A stretch of DNA of 64,000 bases, from contig OY987232.1 of the NCBI GenBank assembly GCA_963920705.1, forward strand, positions 14,695,726 to 14,759,725, in the 5' to 3' direction. Shown here piece by piece: positions 45,206 through 55,891 of this stretch. The notes under the pieces are model-generated. The model did no database searches, was not told the origin of the DNA, and saw only the letters and a list, made by a program, of their open reading frames with translations. The DNA is from Odiellus spinosus. Taxonomy: Eukaryota; Arthropoda; Arachnida; Opiliones; Phalangiidae. A program made the position numbers and the translations under genes. Numbering within the stretch: position 1 is the first letter of the stretch; the number at the start of each line of letters is the position of its first letter.

Positions 45206-45348
45206 TTGTTTTCGATGATTGGATAATGTTTTAATGTTTAATAAGGTTGGGTATTAATTAAAAAACAACATTAGGTACTTAATTGTGCTTCAGTTTCGAT
45301 AAAAATAACCATTTTGGATTATTTAGAAATGGAAGTCATTAATATAAA

Positions 45349-45673
45349 CAGAAGCCGATGAAACCCTCCTTTGAAGTCTACTATTCTAATGTTCCATATA
45401 GCGCTCCACTCTGTATGGGTAAAATTCCCAATTTTACGAGATCGGATGGGTCCTACTTTATACCCCCTGTCTACGGAAAATTGGAAATTATTTCTCTCCA
45501 CAAACGACGACGTTTGGTTGACGAACTCCAAGGTTGCTAGAGATATTCGCTAGACGAACTATATCTACCGTTAGGAGGCGTACGAATCGCGCTTTTTGAA
45601 ACTAACCCATACAGAGAGGGGTAGACAAGACCAGGGAGTAATAGACTTCAAAGGTGGGTTTCATCGGTTTCTG
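45349..45673. mobile_element. CAGAAGCCG MITE, copy 14
   Basis: Complete copy with perfect duplication ATATAAA (45342-45348 and 45674-45680). It is nested in a diverged GGGCTCGG-type element; flanks 'ggaagtcattaatataaa' and 'tgttatcacggaaaaa' match those of copy 4. Confidence 0.92.
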
Positions 45674-45680
45674 ATATAAA

Positions 45681-46190
45681 TGTTATCACGGAAAAAATTA
45701 GATACATTCATCAATATAGAATATATTTGTATTTACATAATCGTATGTAGAAATTTAGTTTGTATATAAAGAATTTTAGTTCAATTTAATTGATAATCCT
45801 GCAATTAACCGCTCATTCCGGTTTATTCGTGGTTAATTACCAATGTCTAAAGCCTAACTCTTTTTCAATCAAAGTAAATTTCGAAATCTGTAATTAGTAA
45901 TTACACGATAAATTACCAAGGGAATGGTAATTTACAGTTTGCTCTAGAAAATTACAGTAATTTAATATTTTATAATTTTAAACTTTTTGGATTAAATGTG
46001 AAGAAATACTAAAAAAAAAGGTCAAAGTTTATTTGTGTTTGGCGTCGTTTAAGAACATTTTATGTAATTTTTTATGTCTGCATCACTTTGATTCATCAAT
46101 GCAAAGTCAAATGGTCAAGCACATCATGCAAAACATTGCATTTTTCACTTGTGTAGAGGTTGATTTAGACAAATCGCGTATGATCAAGAA
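45681..46190. other. Remnant of the GGGCTCGG element and spacer
   Basis: 45681-45845 matches the right part of 11722-12706 ('gctcattccggtttattcgt'). The rest is AT-rich with no gene. Confidence 0.5.
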
Positions 46191-46194
46191 TCCA

Positions 46195-46500
46195 TTCAGG
46201 TTCCATAAGAATATGGGAGGGCCGCGATTCAATAACCATCCTCCCAAACTTTGTAGCAAAAGTTCGTCCGCTTCGAATCGATTTTTCAAGTAAATAACTC
46301 CTGAAATCTATTATTAACCCGCGCCACTATCGATCTTGACATAATATTTTGGGTAATAAAAATGGAGCCGACCGAAAAAAGATCTAAGCGTACAAATGTT
46401 GGGAAAATTGCGGACGAACTTTTGTTACAAAGTTTGGGAGGATGGTACCAGAGGCTAAAGCTATGCTCCCATATTCTTATGGAACCTGAATGGATTCTTG
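46195..46500. mobile_element. CAAGAATCC MITE
   Basis: Complete copy with perfect duplication GTATGAT (46188-46194 and 46501-46507). Confidence 0.94.
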
Positions 46501-46509
46501 GTATGATTA

Positions 46510-47135
46510 CTTGAAAAACACTAAAACTCTTTAATACAAAGTGTTTGTGAAAAAGGCAAAGACAAAGGGAATATGAAAAGGGCAAAGACAGAGGGAATAT
46601 GAAAAGGCAAAAACAAGGGATGGAGAACCGATGTGAAAGTGGTCAAAAAATGTGAACCAGAGCTGTAGCTATTTTTATGGGCTTGACCATCTTGTTAATT
46701 ATCTGTAAAATTATCAATGAGAAACACATTTGCTTTATTTCAATTAAAAACTTATACATAACCGCTCTAAGCGTTTTTCAATGAAATTTCCAACCTTGAT
46801 TAAGTCTAATTCTAGAAAATTAAGTTAACTTTAAAACAAACAATTATTTCATCACTTCTGCTATCTATTGATACGTGGTTAGACGTTAGGATATATTTAC
46901 GAAGTATCCCTTATTGCATATTCAATCAATTTACCAATCTTTTGTTTTGGTTGACAAGCAAACCACGTCATAGCATATTGTTATTAATTAATCCCCCCCC
47001 CCCTTTGATAGTGGTATTATTATTTTAATCAAGTTTTGCTTTAAAATGTTCGTTTATTGAAACATCGTTTTCCCATGATTTTACAAAACCAATTAATATG
47101 GTTTGAAATTCAGTTAAAATTCTTAAAAAAAGTAA
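46510..47135. other. 3' flank of the four-helix gene
   Basis: AT-rich. On the minus strand an AATAAA lies at about 47052-47057, some 80 bases past the stop codon, and is the likely poly(A) signal. A run of ten Cs is at about 46993-47003. Nothing else is seen. Confidence 0.5.
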
Positions 47136-50100
47136 CTAGAAATCGTCTGGTCCATGTTTTTGATGGCGCGAAGTTGATTTTCCACGGTTGTCGCTTCTCG
47201 TGTTAGACAATTCTCTTTTTAATGATTTAGACATCTCAAATTGCGCGGTTGATCTAGCAATGATGTCACGTCGAGATTTGACCTGTACAGGTTCGCGATA
47301 CTTGTAGCTGGATGAATAGCCTGGCTCGGGTGTGTCAAAACGGCATTCGGACGGTTCTGGTGTGTCGAAACCAGTTTCGGACGGTTCGGGGGTGTCTAAA
47401 CGGGTTTTGTACGACTCATGCTTGTCGAAACGGGTTTTGGACGACTCATGCGTGTCGAAACGGGTTTTGTACGCCTCACGCGTGTCGAAACTTGTTTTGG
47501 ACGGTTCGGGCGTGTCGAAACGGCATTCCGAGGGTTCGGAGGTGTCAAAATGGCATTCGGATGGTTCCGGTGAGTCGTAACGGGATTCGGTAGGATCGGG
47601 CGAGTTAAAACGTGGATTTTTGAAGCCATGCTTAAAGGACAGGAGACATTTAATTCACTTTTTTTTTAAACCGAAACTAACGATTGGAAGAATATCTAGG
47701 TATAATCCCGCACCCCAGACCAATAATGCCTTGTTCACCCCTTGCAGAGGGAAGAAGGAAATCTTACATTACCCTAATTTTTTTCTCCCCTTCGGCCCCA
47801 GGGTCAGTCTACGTAATAAAAATTGATTTTCATATCGATTCCTTATCGTTTAAATAGGCCTAATCGACCAGTAAAAAAATTAACAAATATTAAACTACAA
47901 ATTTATAACTTACCCGAAAAAAAGGCTTAGCTGGATTCATGGAGGCTCAGCAACCAATCGAATGTCGTAGATATCGCGTCTGCTCATAGACCTTTCAATG
48001 AGAAGAATTTCAGGATCTCCATGAATCCAGCCAAGCCTATTATCCGAGTTAGTTTTCTAGTTAAATATTTAAATTATTTTACTGGTAAAATTTTCCTTTA
48101 AAGAGGCTTTTCACATTGATATAAGCAGAAGCCGATGAAACCCTCCTTTGAAGTCTAGTACTCTAATGTTTCATATAAAATTCACAATTTTACGAGATCG
48201 GAGGGGTCCTACTTCATACCCCCTGTCTACGGAAAATTGGAAATTCTCTCTCTCTCCACATACGACGACGTTTGGTTGACGAACTCCAAGGTTGCTAGAG
48301 ATATTCGCCGGACGAACTCCCGCTCCGAAAATATCTACCATTAGGAGGCGTACGAATCGCGCTTTTTGAAACTAACCCATACAGAGAGGGGTAGACAAGA
48401 CCCGGGAGTAATAGACTTCAAAGGAGGGTTTCATCGGCTTCTGGAAAAACGTAGTTTTAAATGAAACCTGTTCTGTGAAGTAACGCTGTTTTGTCGGTCC
48501 TTGTTGGTAGTTTAACGAGTATTCGCTCGAAGCTGAGCTAAGCCTAGGACGTGGGAGAATGTAAGGCAGTGTGCTTTTGTATCTCTTCTGCATATCGGCT
48601 CTTTGAGCGGCTTGTTTCTTTAGGATATTGTCCATTATGATCAAATTACGTAGTTGCGTTTCTTCGTCAATATTGCCGTCGAATGAATCGTGATCGTAAC
48701 AAGACATTGGATTGCGCTCAGATATTGTACTAGCAGTGTCGTACGAACGGACGATGGTTGCCTTCGGACTTTCGGCCCTTGGGTGGTAGAGAACGGCGTG
48801 TTCAATCTTTTGAATTCTTTTCTTTGCTAATCGTTTCGATCTGTATTTTCCCAGGAAGGCGTGGAAGTCAAAGATCTGTATAAAATAAATATTATAGACA
48901 TTTCGATCTATTACAAGTGGATTGAACGATTATCCATGTTTAAACCAAATACTAAATACAAGCGATCTAGAAAGCTTCCCAATGTTGACCGACAATTATT
49001 ACACCATGTTAAGATATGCTTACGTAAAAAACTGAAATCACTATGAGTGAGCCTCCAGCAACAATGATATAGTTAAAGAATTTGGCTTTGCAATCTTTTT
49101 GTTTCTCTTGACATCTCCCAGGGTATACCCTGCAACTTTGATCCTTAAATAGAATTATTTATTAGAAAAATTAATACCAGTGATATGCAATTAACAGTAC
49201 AAATATTCGAGAGGTTTCATTACTAAAATTATGCCTGCTTTACTTAGGATATATTTTGATAACTAGGCTTTTTCAAATATTTTAATCACGGATAAATTGT
49301 TTGTTAATATAAACACCACAAATTATATTAACAGACGCGTATCAAATGCTGGATACGAATTGGACCCGGAGATAAAATTTTAAGCTCGATTAATAAAATT
49401 ACGCGTTTATTCAAACCAGAAGCCGATGAAACCCTCCTTTGAAGTCTATTACTCCAGTAGCCGGATTCAGCTGGATGGTATTAGACGGTATTAGCTTAAT
49501 ACGCCACGCCCCTAGGAGGAGCGTATTAAGAAGAATGGCTGCATTTCCGGCGGCAACCCTTAGACAGGTATAGCTATGTATGTAGGGACGAGAATGAGCA
49601 AGTAGCAATCAGCGTGGGAAATAAGGCGTGCCAGAGGGCAAATGACCACTTTAAAAATTGCCTCGATCGCTTAAAAAATTAAATCGGAGGGGGTAAGTGG
49701 CGTGACCACTTAGAAAATTCAAGGATTTTTTCCAAGCGTGTCGTGATTCAATAATATTTGGAAGTTTGTTTGGACTTTGGTAGTTTTGTTTCTACAAAAT
49801 TAGTAGAAAAAATGTTATACCTGTAGGTCCGAGTCATTGAAAGCTAATTTATCAGGCTGTGTGAGTGTGAGTTTTGCCTGTGACTCCTCAGGGGGTCGGT
49901 GGTCATTTGTTCACTTTAAAAAAAAACTTATTTCCCACCCTGATAGTAACTGCATACTTTATGGCTCAGTTCAGCTCACTACCTTCAGCTGTCTGCATGA
50001 TGCTACCGCGGGAAATTTAAAGCAAACGTAACGTTGAAGGTGTGTTTGTCGTCTGTAAGTGCAGTGGACATTGTCTGATATATTTTCCAAATGCCCCATA

Positions 50101-52782
50101 ACTTATTATTTTTGAGAGGGAGTTTGTCCTATATGAAAAAGTTCTTATTAATAGAAGAAATCTAGTAATGTCTGATAATTATTTTAAATGTCCGATTACT
50201 TTGAATAGGTGAAGGGGGTTAAGAAAACTTTTCTTATTTCCGTCTCTGGCCACGTGCTAGATTATTCGTGAATCGTGACGTCAACCGTATGACTGGACAT
50301 AATCATTAAAAAACCATTTCCGTTCGAAATATTTATGGGAAAATTAAGGTAATACGCTTGCGCAGTAGCCACCAATCCGGGACCGCCCATCTAACTTGAA
50401 TTAACACTGTAGGAAATAACGTCACGCACTAATACCGTAGGGGGCGGATGGTATTAGCGAAGTGCAGCAGCTGAATCCGGCTACTGGGTCTTGTCTACCC
50501 CTCTCTGTATGGGTTAGTCTCAAAAATCGCGAATCGTACGCCTCCTAACGGTACATATTTTCGGAGCGGGAGTTCGTCCACCGAATATCTCTAGCAACCT
50601 AGGAGTTCGTCAACCAAACGTCGTCGTATTTGGAGAGAGAGAATTTCCAAATTTTCGTAGACAGGGGGATATGAAGTAGGACCCCTCCGATCTCGTAAAA
50701 TTGGGAATTTTACCCATACGGAGAGGAGCGCTATATTAAACATTAGAGTAGCAGACATCAAAGGAGGGTTTCATCGGCTTCTGCTCAAACGGATAACGTG
50801 TAAATACACACTTACTGAACAAATAAACACATGGTGCTCAATTTGATTGTTATCCTATAAGAAAAACAAAAGATTGTTAAAAAACTATTCTAATATACAA
50901 GTCAAACAGAATAAAAATTTCCCAACAATATTACGTCATCATTATGGTCGCGTGGCTATTGTAGAGCTTACAGTTAATTCTAACTGGTTCTGGCACGTGA
51001 TAAGGTCACTTTCACGCGTTCTTTTTCGTAGAAGTACTTAATCCTGAAAGGACTGACTTACCTGAATAGCTGTAACAACTGTTGCTATTCCACACGCTAG
51101 TGTCGATGCTGCGACAACCACAGTAAGCATCAAAGTCTAAAATAAGATCGACCAATAAAGTAAACAACTCCCCGTAGCTTATGAATGGTTTGAAACTTAA
51201 ATATGCATAAAGATTAATTTTGTTTCTCTTATTCCGAGTAAACTATCGACCCTGATTTATCAACTATGTCAAATAAAAAGAGGGAATCGCCAAGACATCG
51301 TTTATAATTTTAAAATTGGTTAGGGAAAACCTGAAAAATTCAGGGAATTGAACTTCTTTGTACTAACCCAGCTAGACTATGGACAAATTATTGCACAGGG
51401 ACGCCACTCTTCCGCCTAAATAAAGCCTCGTTCATACTTGAGGGAAAAAAAAATCGGTTCCAAAACCAGTACGAAGCGTTTTCCGTTTTCCCTGGTTCAC
51501 ACACTGACAAGACGGTTCGCGGCCGTTCGCCCCGGTTCGACCTGAGCCAAGGCTTAGCGTCGTTTTAAAAATGCCCAGACTTTAAAATTTTTAAATAATT
51601 ATCTCAAACTAATTAGTAAATCGTGTTTGTAACTCGTTGGTTGATAATTTTTGACAGAAACTATAATTTTAATCGCGTTATTTTAAGATTTATCAGCAAA
51701 TTTGTCTCCCCGCCTCGTTACATAAAACATTCTTAAATGAGCTAAATATCAAAATAACTACGAGCAGAAGCCGATGAAACCCTCCTTTGAAGTCTACTAC
51801 TCTAATGTTCCATATAGCGCTCCTCTCTGTATGGGTAAAATTCACAATTTTACGTGATCGGAGGGGTCCTACTTCATACCCCCTGTCTACGGAAAATTGG
51901 AAATCTCTCTCTCTCCACAAACGACGACGTTTTTTTGACGAACTCCAAGGCTGCTAGAGATATTCGCTGGACGAACTCCCGCTCCGAAAATATCTACCGT
52001 TAGGAGGCGTACGAATCGCGCTTTTTGAAACTAACCCATGCAGAGAGGGGTAGACAAGACCCGGGAGTAATAGACTTCAAAGGAGGGTTTCATCGGCTTC
52101 TGCTACGAGCACGTTTTATTATTTGTCCATGGCTAGACCAACCAAACAAAACCTTAGCTGATATAAAGAGGTAGGTTTGTTAAAATATTTTAGTTTCATC
52201 AATAACGAAGGAGATACTCAGGAATAATTCTCCTATACTTACGAGAACCAATTGCCATTGGTGTTTGCAAGTTTTGCAGCATTGTATTAGTACTATGAAC
52301 CAAGAATGAACAAAAACTACAATGCAGATGATGATATCTAAAATTGCCAAATTCCAGATCGGCAAAAGATAATTGCTGTACGGGCTTTCATCGCGAAACT
52401 CCTTAATAGTAGTTACGGCAAAAACAACGATGAAGCATAATCCCACCTGTAAAGCAATTCATTCGTTTATTAATAATATAAAACGTTCATTGCTCCTTTA
52501 AAGCGATAGTAAAAGCCAAGCGCGGCCCGCCTAAATTCCGTCCCTCACCCCCGACTCAAAATATAGAGTTATCCATTGACTACCGCCTTAAAGGCTTAAC
52601 AAATTACACCCAAGACCTTCAGTGGGATAAGAAATACTGTGGGCGACAAAAACCCTGGTATTTGAGTACACAATCCTCCTGAATTTATCTTAGGACATAA
52701 ATCTGACAACAAATTTACTTACCCATCTGATGAAGATGGAAATGTTCATTGCTGCTGAACATATTCGATTGAAACATTCCAT
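47136..52782 (-). CDS. Four-transmembrane protein with repeat-bearing tail, 6 exons
   Basis: Exons 52723-52782, 52243-52446, 51062-51136, 49024-49143, 48468-48875 and 47136-47630 all have GT..AG borders and break between codons. They give 453 residues from ATG (MECFNRICSAAMN) to a stop at 47136-47138. Helices: about 12-31 (ISIFIRWVGLCFIVVFAVTT), 48-74 (NLAILDIIICIVVFVHSWFI), 89-113 (TLMLTVVVAASTLACGIATV) and 133-150 (FFNYIIVAGGSLIVISVFY). The loop before helix 4 has three cysteines (SCRVYPGRCQEKQKDC). A basic cytoplasmic tail follows, then about eleven ten-residue repeats like FDTPEPSECR, then an Arg/Ser-rich end. The donor of exon 5 (CAG|GTTTCA) is weak. There is no CCG motif or large cysteine loop, so it is not a tetraspanin; I do not recognise the family. 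The frame stays open upstream of the ATG to 52905 without another Met. Introns 2, 3 and 5 carry MITEs. Confidence 0.78.
47840..48105. mobile_element. Inverted-repeat element with GGCTTAGCTGGATTCATGG arms
   Basis: Arms 'ggcttagctggattcatgga' (about 47930) and 'ctccatgaatccagccaagc' (about 48016) are inverted. The outer end resembles 'ttcctttaaag', a TTAA-type terminus. Similar elements at 57722-57925 and 58255-58545. It lies in intron 5 of the four-helix gene. Confidence 0.65.
48126..48443. mobile_element. CAGAAGCCG MITE, copy 15, in intron 5 of the four-helix gene
   Basis: Ends intact, flanks GATATAAG and GAAAAAC not duplicated. It lies 24 bp past exon 5 on the coding strand. Unspliced transcripts would read into it for about 20 codons (starting KPMKPSFEVYY) before a stop. 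Confidence 0.87.
49417..50783. mobile_element. CAGAAGCCG MITE, copy 16, split by a 1-kb element
   Basis: The outer ends are normal and flanks are TTCAAAC and CTCAAAC, a 7-bp duplication with one mismatch. The body is interrupted at 49455-50487 by an unrelated inverted-repeat element. It lies in intron 3 of the four-helix gene. Confidence 0.88.
49455..50487. mobile_element. 1033-bp CAGTAGCCGGATTCAGCTG element
   Basis: Terminal inverted repeats of 19 bp (CAGTAGCCGGATTCAGCTG), followed by looser inverted matches with 'ggatggtattag'. The only copy in the window. G+C is higher than in its surroundings. No frame long enough for a transposase, so it is non-autonomous. The border with the MITE sequence does not resolve a target duplication. 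Confidence 0.85.
51140..51560. other. Intron 2 of the four-helix gene, with repeat traces
   Basis: The part at about 51424-51545 ('agcctcgttcatacttgagg', 'gttcgcggccgttcgccccg') resembles the 'GCGTTCATACTAG' class of ends but is diverged. No coding content. Confidence 0.4.
51765..52102. mobile_element. CAGAAGCCG MITE, copy 17
   Basis: Complete copy with perfect duplication CTACGAG (51758-51764 and 52103-52109), in intron 2 of the four-helix gene. Confidence 0.93.
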
Positions 52783-52905
52783 GCTTGAGAGAGATGATAC
52801 TCGACGAAAACCGAACCATTCACCACGAGATTCAACTGAAGAATGGTTTTCGATGGACCAAGTGTCGCAAAAAATTGACGATATAATTATTACGCAATAA
52901 ATTAA

Positions 52906-53535
52906 TTATGTTTTCAGTTTTTTATCAAAGACCGTTAGTGGTACGGATTTAATTCTGGCTGAAACTAGGGTCCATTTTCTCGGGTTTTAACGGGCCCATT
53001 TCACAATACAGTGAGAGTTTTGTGTAAAGTGCGCTGAATGACCCCAACGCCTTATAATTAAGGGTAAAAACTTACATTAATAACTTTGGTTCATTGTTTA
53101 GTAAAAGAGGCGGGTTAATCATGCTCTGACGTCAGTCATAAAATCACGTGACTTTTCGAAATTCCAGAGCACAACCATTAATCAATAGATGGCTGTCGAT
53201 TTTGTGTATGAAGTCAGTCTGCTTAAGCTGCCAGTGCCGTCTAAAACAGAAAACTCTTCGTTTTCTGTTCTAGTTAAGGGGAGCTAATTTTGATATAATC
53301 TTTGCGAAGCCCCTCATTATGTCCTAACCCGAGTAAACGGACCCAGACTGGAAGGGTAGAGAGTTTCGAAGTTTTTTTTTAAATTTTAATTTTTTTGGAT
53401 TGTTTTGTTAATTTTTTAGTTTAATTGAAAAGGTTCGAGGTTTTTTCATTTATCTTCGACTTGATATCGCGAATACATAGCTTCTCTAGCAGTTTTTTCA
53501 GAAACATAGTGTATACCTTTGGATAAAGGGAGCCA
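52906..53535. other. Upstream region of the four-helix gene, no gene seen
   Basis: Single-copy DNA with some higher G+C. There is a CRE-like 'tgacgtca' at about 53130 and 'cacgtgac' at about 53145. These could belong to the promoter of the minus-strand gene, but nothing shows that. Confidence 0.35.
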
Positions 53536-53539
53536 TAGC

Positions 53540-54345
53540 TTTTTTAAGGCCCCCTTTTCTCATTTTTAAGGTCCATTTTCTCATTTTTAAGGCCTCCCCT
53601 TTTCTCCATTTTTAGCCGCCCCCCCCCCTTTTTTCATTTTTAAGGCCTCCCCTTTCTCATTTTTAGGGCCCCTCTTTTTCCATTTTAAGGCCCCCCTTTT
53701 TCTCCATATACAAGGCCCCCCTTTTCTCCATTTTTAAGGTCCCTTTTTCTCATTTTTAAGGCCTCCAATTATCTCATTTTTAAGGCCCCGTTTCTCCATT
53801 TTAAGGCTCCCTTTTCTCCATTTTAAGGCTCCCTTTTCTCCATTTTAAGGCTCCCTTTTGTACATTAAGGCCCCCTTTTCTCCATTTTTAAGGCCCTCTT
53901 TTCTCCATTATTAAGGCCTCCCCTTTTTGTTCATTTTTAAGGCCCCTTTTTGTTCATTTTTAAGGCCCCTTTTTGTTCATTTTAAGGCCCCCTCATCTCC
54001 ATTTTTTAAGGCCCCCCCCTTTTCTCCATTTTCAATGCCACCTTTTCTCATTTTTAAAACCCCTTTTTGTACACTTTTAAGGCCCACTTTGGTACATTTT
54101 TAAGGCCCCCTTTTGTACATTTTTAAGGCCCACTTTGGTACATTTTTAAGGCCCCCTTTTGTACATTTTTAAGGCCCCCTTTGGTACATTTTTAAGGCCC
54201 CCTTTTGTACATTTTTAAGGCCCCCTTTGGTACATTTTTAAGGCCCCCTTTTGTACATTTTTAAGGCCAATTTTCTAATTTTTAAGGCACCCCCTTTCTC
54301 CATTTTTAAGGCCCCCTTTTCTCCATTTTTTTAAGCCTCCTTCAA
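53540..54345. repeat. Minisatellite of TTTTTAAGGCCCCCTTTTCTCC units
   Basis: Degenerate tandem units of 22-27 bp, alternating C-rich 'aaggccccctttt' and 'ctccattttt'. The most regular part is 54060-54260 ('gtacatttttaaggccccct'). Confidence 0.92.
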
Positions 54346-54890
54346 AACCTCAAGTAGACCTGCCTATATACCTACTATATCCTGCGTAGCCACCACTGCA
54401 AAGATCAAAAATTCAACCTCTATATAACTCTCAAAATGCAATTAAATATTCATTATTTGCTTATGATGAAAATAAATTGAAATAGTATCATTTTCTATTG
54501 TTTTTTTTCTCCTCGACTCTTAAAGTAAAAGGTATAATTTATATGCATTTGATTGACTTACAGTAAAATCAATATAAGAAATACATGTATGTACGTGTAA
54601 TGAAAACCGAAAAAGTCAATCTATAAAAATGTTTTAGCCAAAGTTAGAGTAATTCGCGTGAAAAAAACCGGCTGTCCAGAAAAGCTATTATTTTTTTTTT
54701 TTTGCGCATTGCGGCGTTGTATTTCTCGAAGCTAAATTATATTTGCGAATCATATTATTGAACAATACAGTAAAAATGTCACGATAGACGAATACGCCTT
54801 ATTTATAACCGTCTAATTATTTTACTTCGTGAAAAGTCGTGTCTGTTCTTACGCGTAATTTTATCTATTACAAACTAAATAAGTTTTCTT
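54346..54890. other. Spacer, no gene seen
   Basis: AT-rich, single-copy, T-run near 54690. No supported frame. Confidence 0.5.
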
Positions 54891-54892
54891 AG

Positions 54893-55682
54893 TTTAATTT
54901 ACGTTTCTTGAACGTTTAATTTCGTTTAATTTCAGTTTCTCGAACGTGTAATTTCAGTTTCTCGAACGTTTAATTTCAGTTTGTCGAACGTTTAATTTCA
55001 GTTTCTCGAACGTTTAATTTCAATTTCTCGAACGTTTAATTTCAGTTTCTCGAACGTTTAATTTCAGCTTCTCGAACGTTTAATTTCAGCTTCTCGAACG
55101 TTTAATTTCAGCTTCTCGAACGTTTAATTTCAGTTTCTCGAACGTTTAATTTCCGTTTCTCGAACGTTTAATTTACGTTTCTCGAACGTTTAATTTACGT
55201 TTCTCGAACGTTTAATTTACGTTTCTCGAACGTTTAATTTCCGTTTCTCGAACGTTTAATTTACGTTTCTCGAACGTTTAATTTACGTTTCTCGAACGTT
55301 TAATTTACGTTTCTCGAACGTTTAATTTCAGTTTCTCGAACGTTTAATTTCAGTTTCTCGAACGTTTAATTTCAGTTTCTCGAACGTTTAATTTCAGTTT
55401 CTCGAACGTTTAATTTCAGTTTCTCGAACGTTTAATTTCAGTTTCTCGAACGTTTAATTTCAGTTTCTCGAACGTTTAATTTATCTTTCTCGAACGTTTA
55501 ATTTCCGTTTCTCGAACGTTTAATTTCCGTTTCTCGAACGTTTAATTTCCGTTTCTCGAACGTTTAATTTCCGTTTCTCGAACGTTTAATTTCCGTTTCT
55601 CGAACGTTTAATTTCCGTTTCTCGAACGTTTAATTTACGTTTCTCGAACGTTTAATTTACGTTTCTCGAACGTTTAATTTAA
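54893..55682. repeat. 22-bp minisatellite upstream of GR-like 5
   Basis: About 35 units of 'tttctcgaacgtttaatttc' plus two variable bases (AG, CG or AC). The array ends about 210 bp before the start codon of the receptor gene at 55892. Each unit has TTCTCGAA, an inverted pair of heat-shock-factor half-sites (TTC-nn-GAA). Confidence 0.94.
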
Positions 55683-55891
55683 GTAGAATCTGTATTAATT
55701 TTACTTAAATATGAAATAATATATTCTGATAAATATTTAAGATAATTTAAAATGCTTTGCAAATCGAAATTAAATTTGCAAAAAAAAATCTTGAAATTAA
55801 ATTTCAATTATGATATGGTAAATATAACTTTATTCTAAAATTAATTCAGTTTAATTAACATTTAATTTTAGTATAGAACGGAATACATTTA

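Noticed and set aside
24885..46585. Frames reading MSRSLVARVNNIMSGAIYLK and similar
   Set aside because: They belong to CAAGAATCC MITEs and vary with each copy.
47312..47629. Plus-strand frames with CRNGFWTTHACRNG-like repeats and a minus-strand frame starting MASKIHVL
   Set aside because: They are shadows of the FDTPEPSECR repeat exon, which is in another minus-strand frame that joins the four-helix gene in phase.
50890..50960. Resemblance between 'aaaaatttcccaacaatattacgtcatcatta' sequence in intron 3 of the four-helix gene and DNA upstream of IR-A exon 1
   Set aside because: Only about 40 bases, with a stop in the equivalent frame; probably a shared old repeat and not a third receptor.
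53125..53155. CRE-like and E-box-like words as a promoter
   Set aside because: Single short words in 600 bp of unannotated DNA; no position or conservation evidence.
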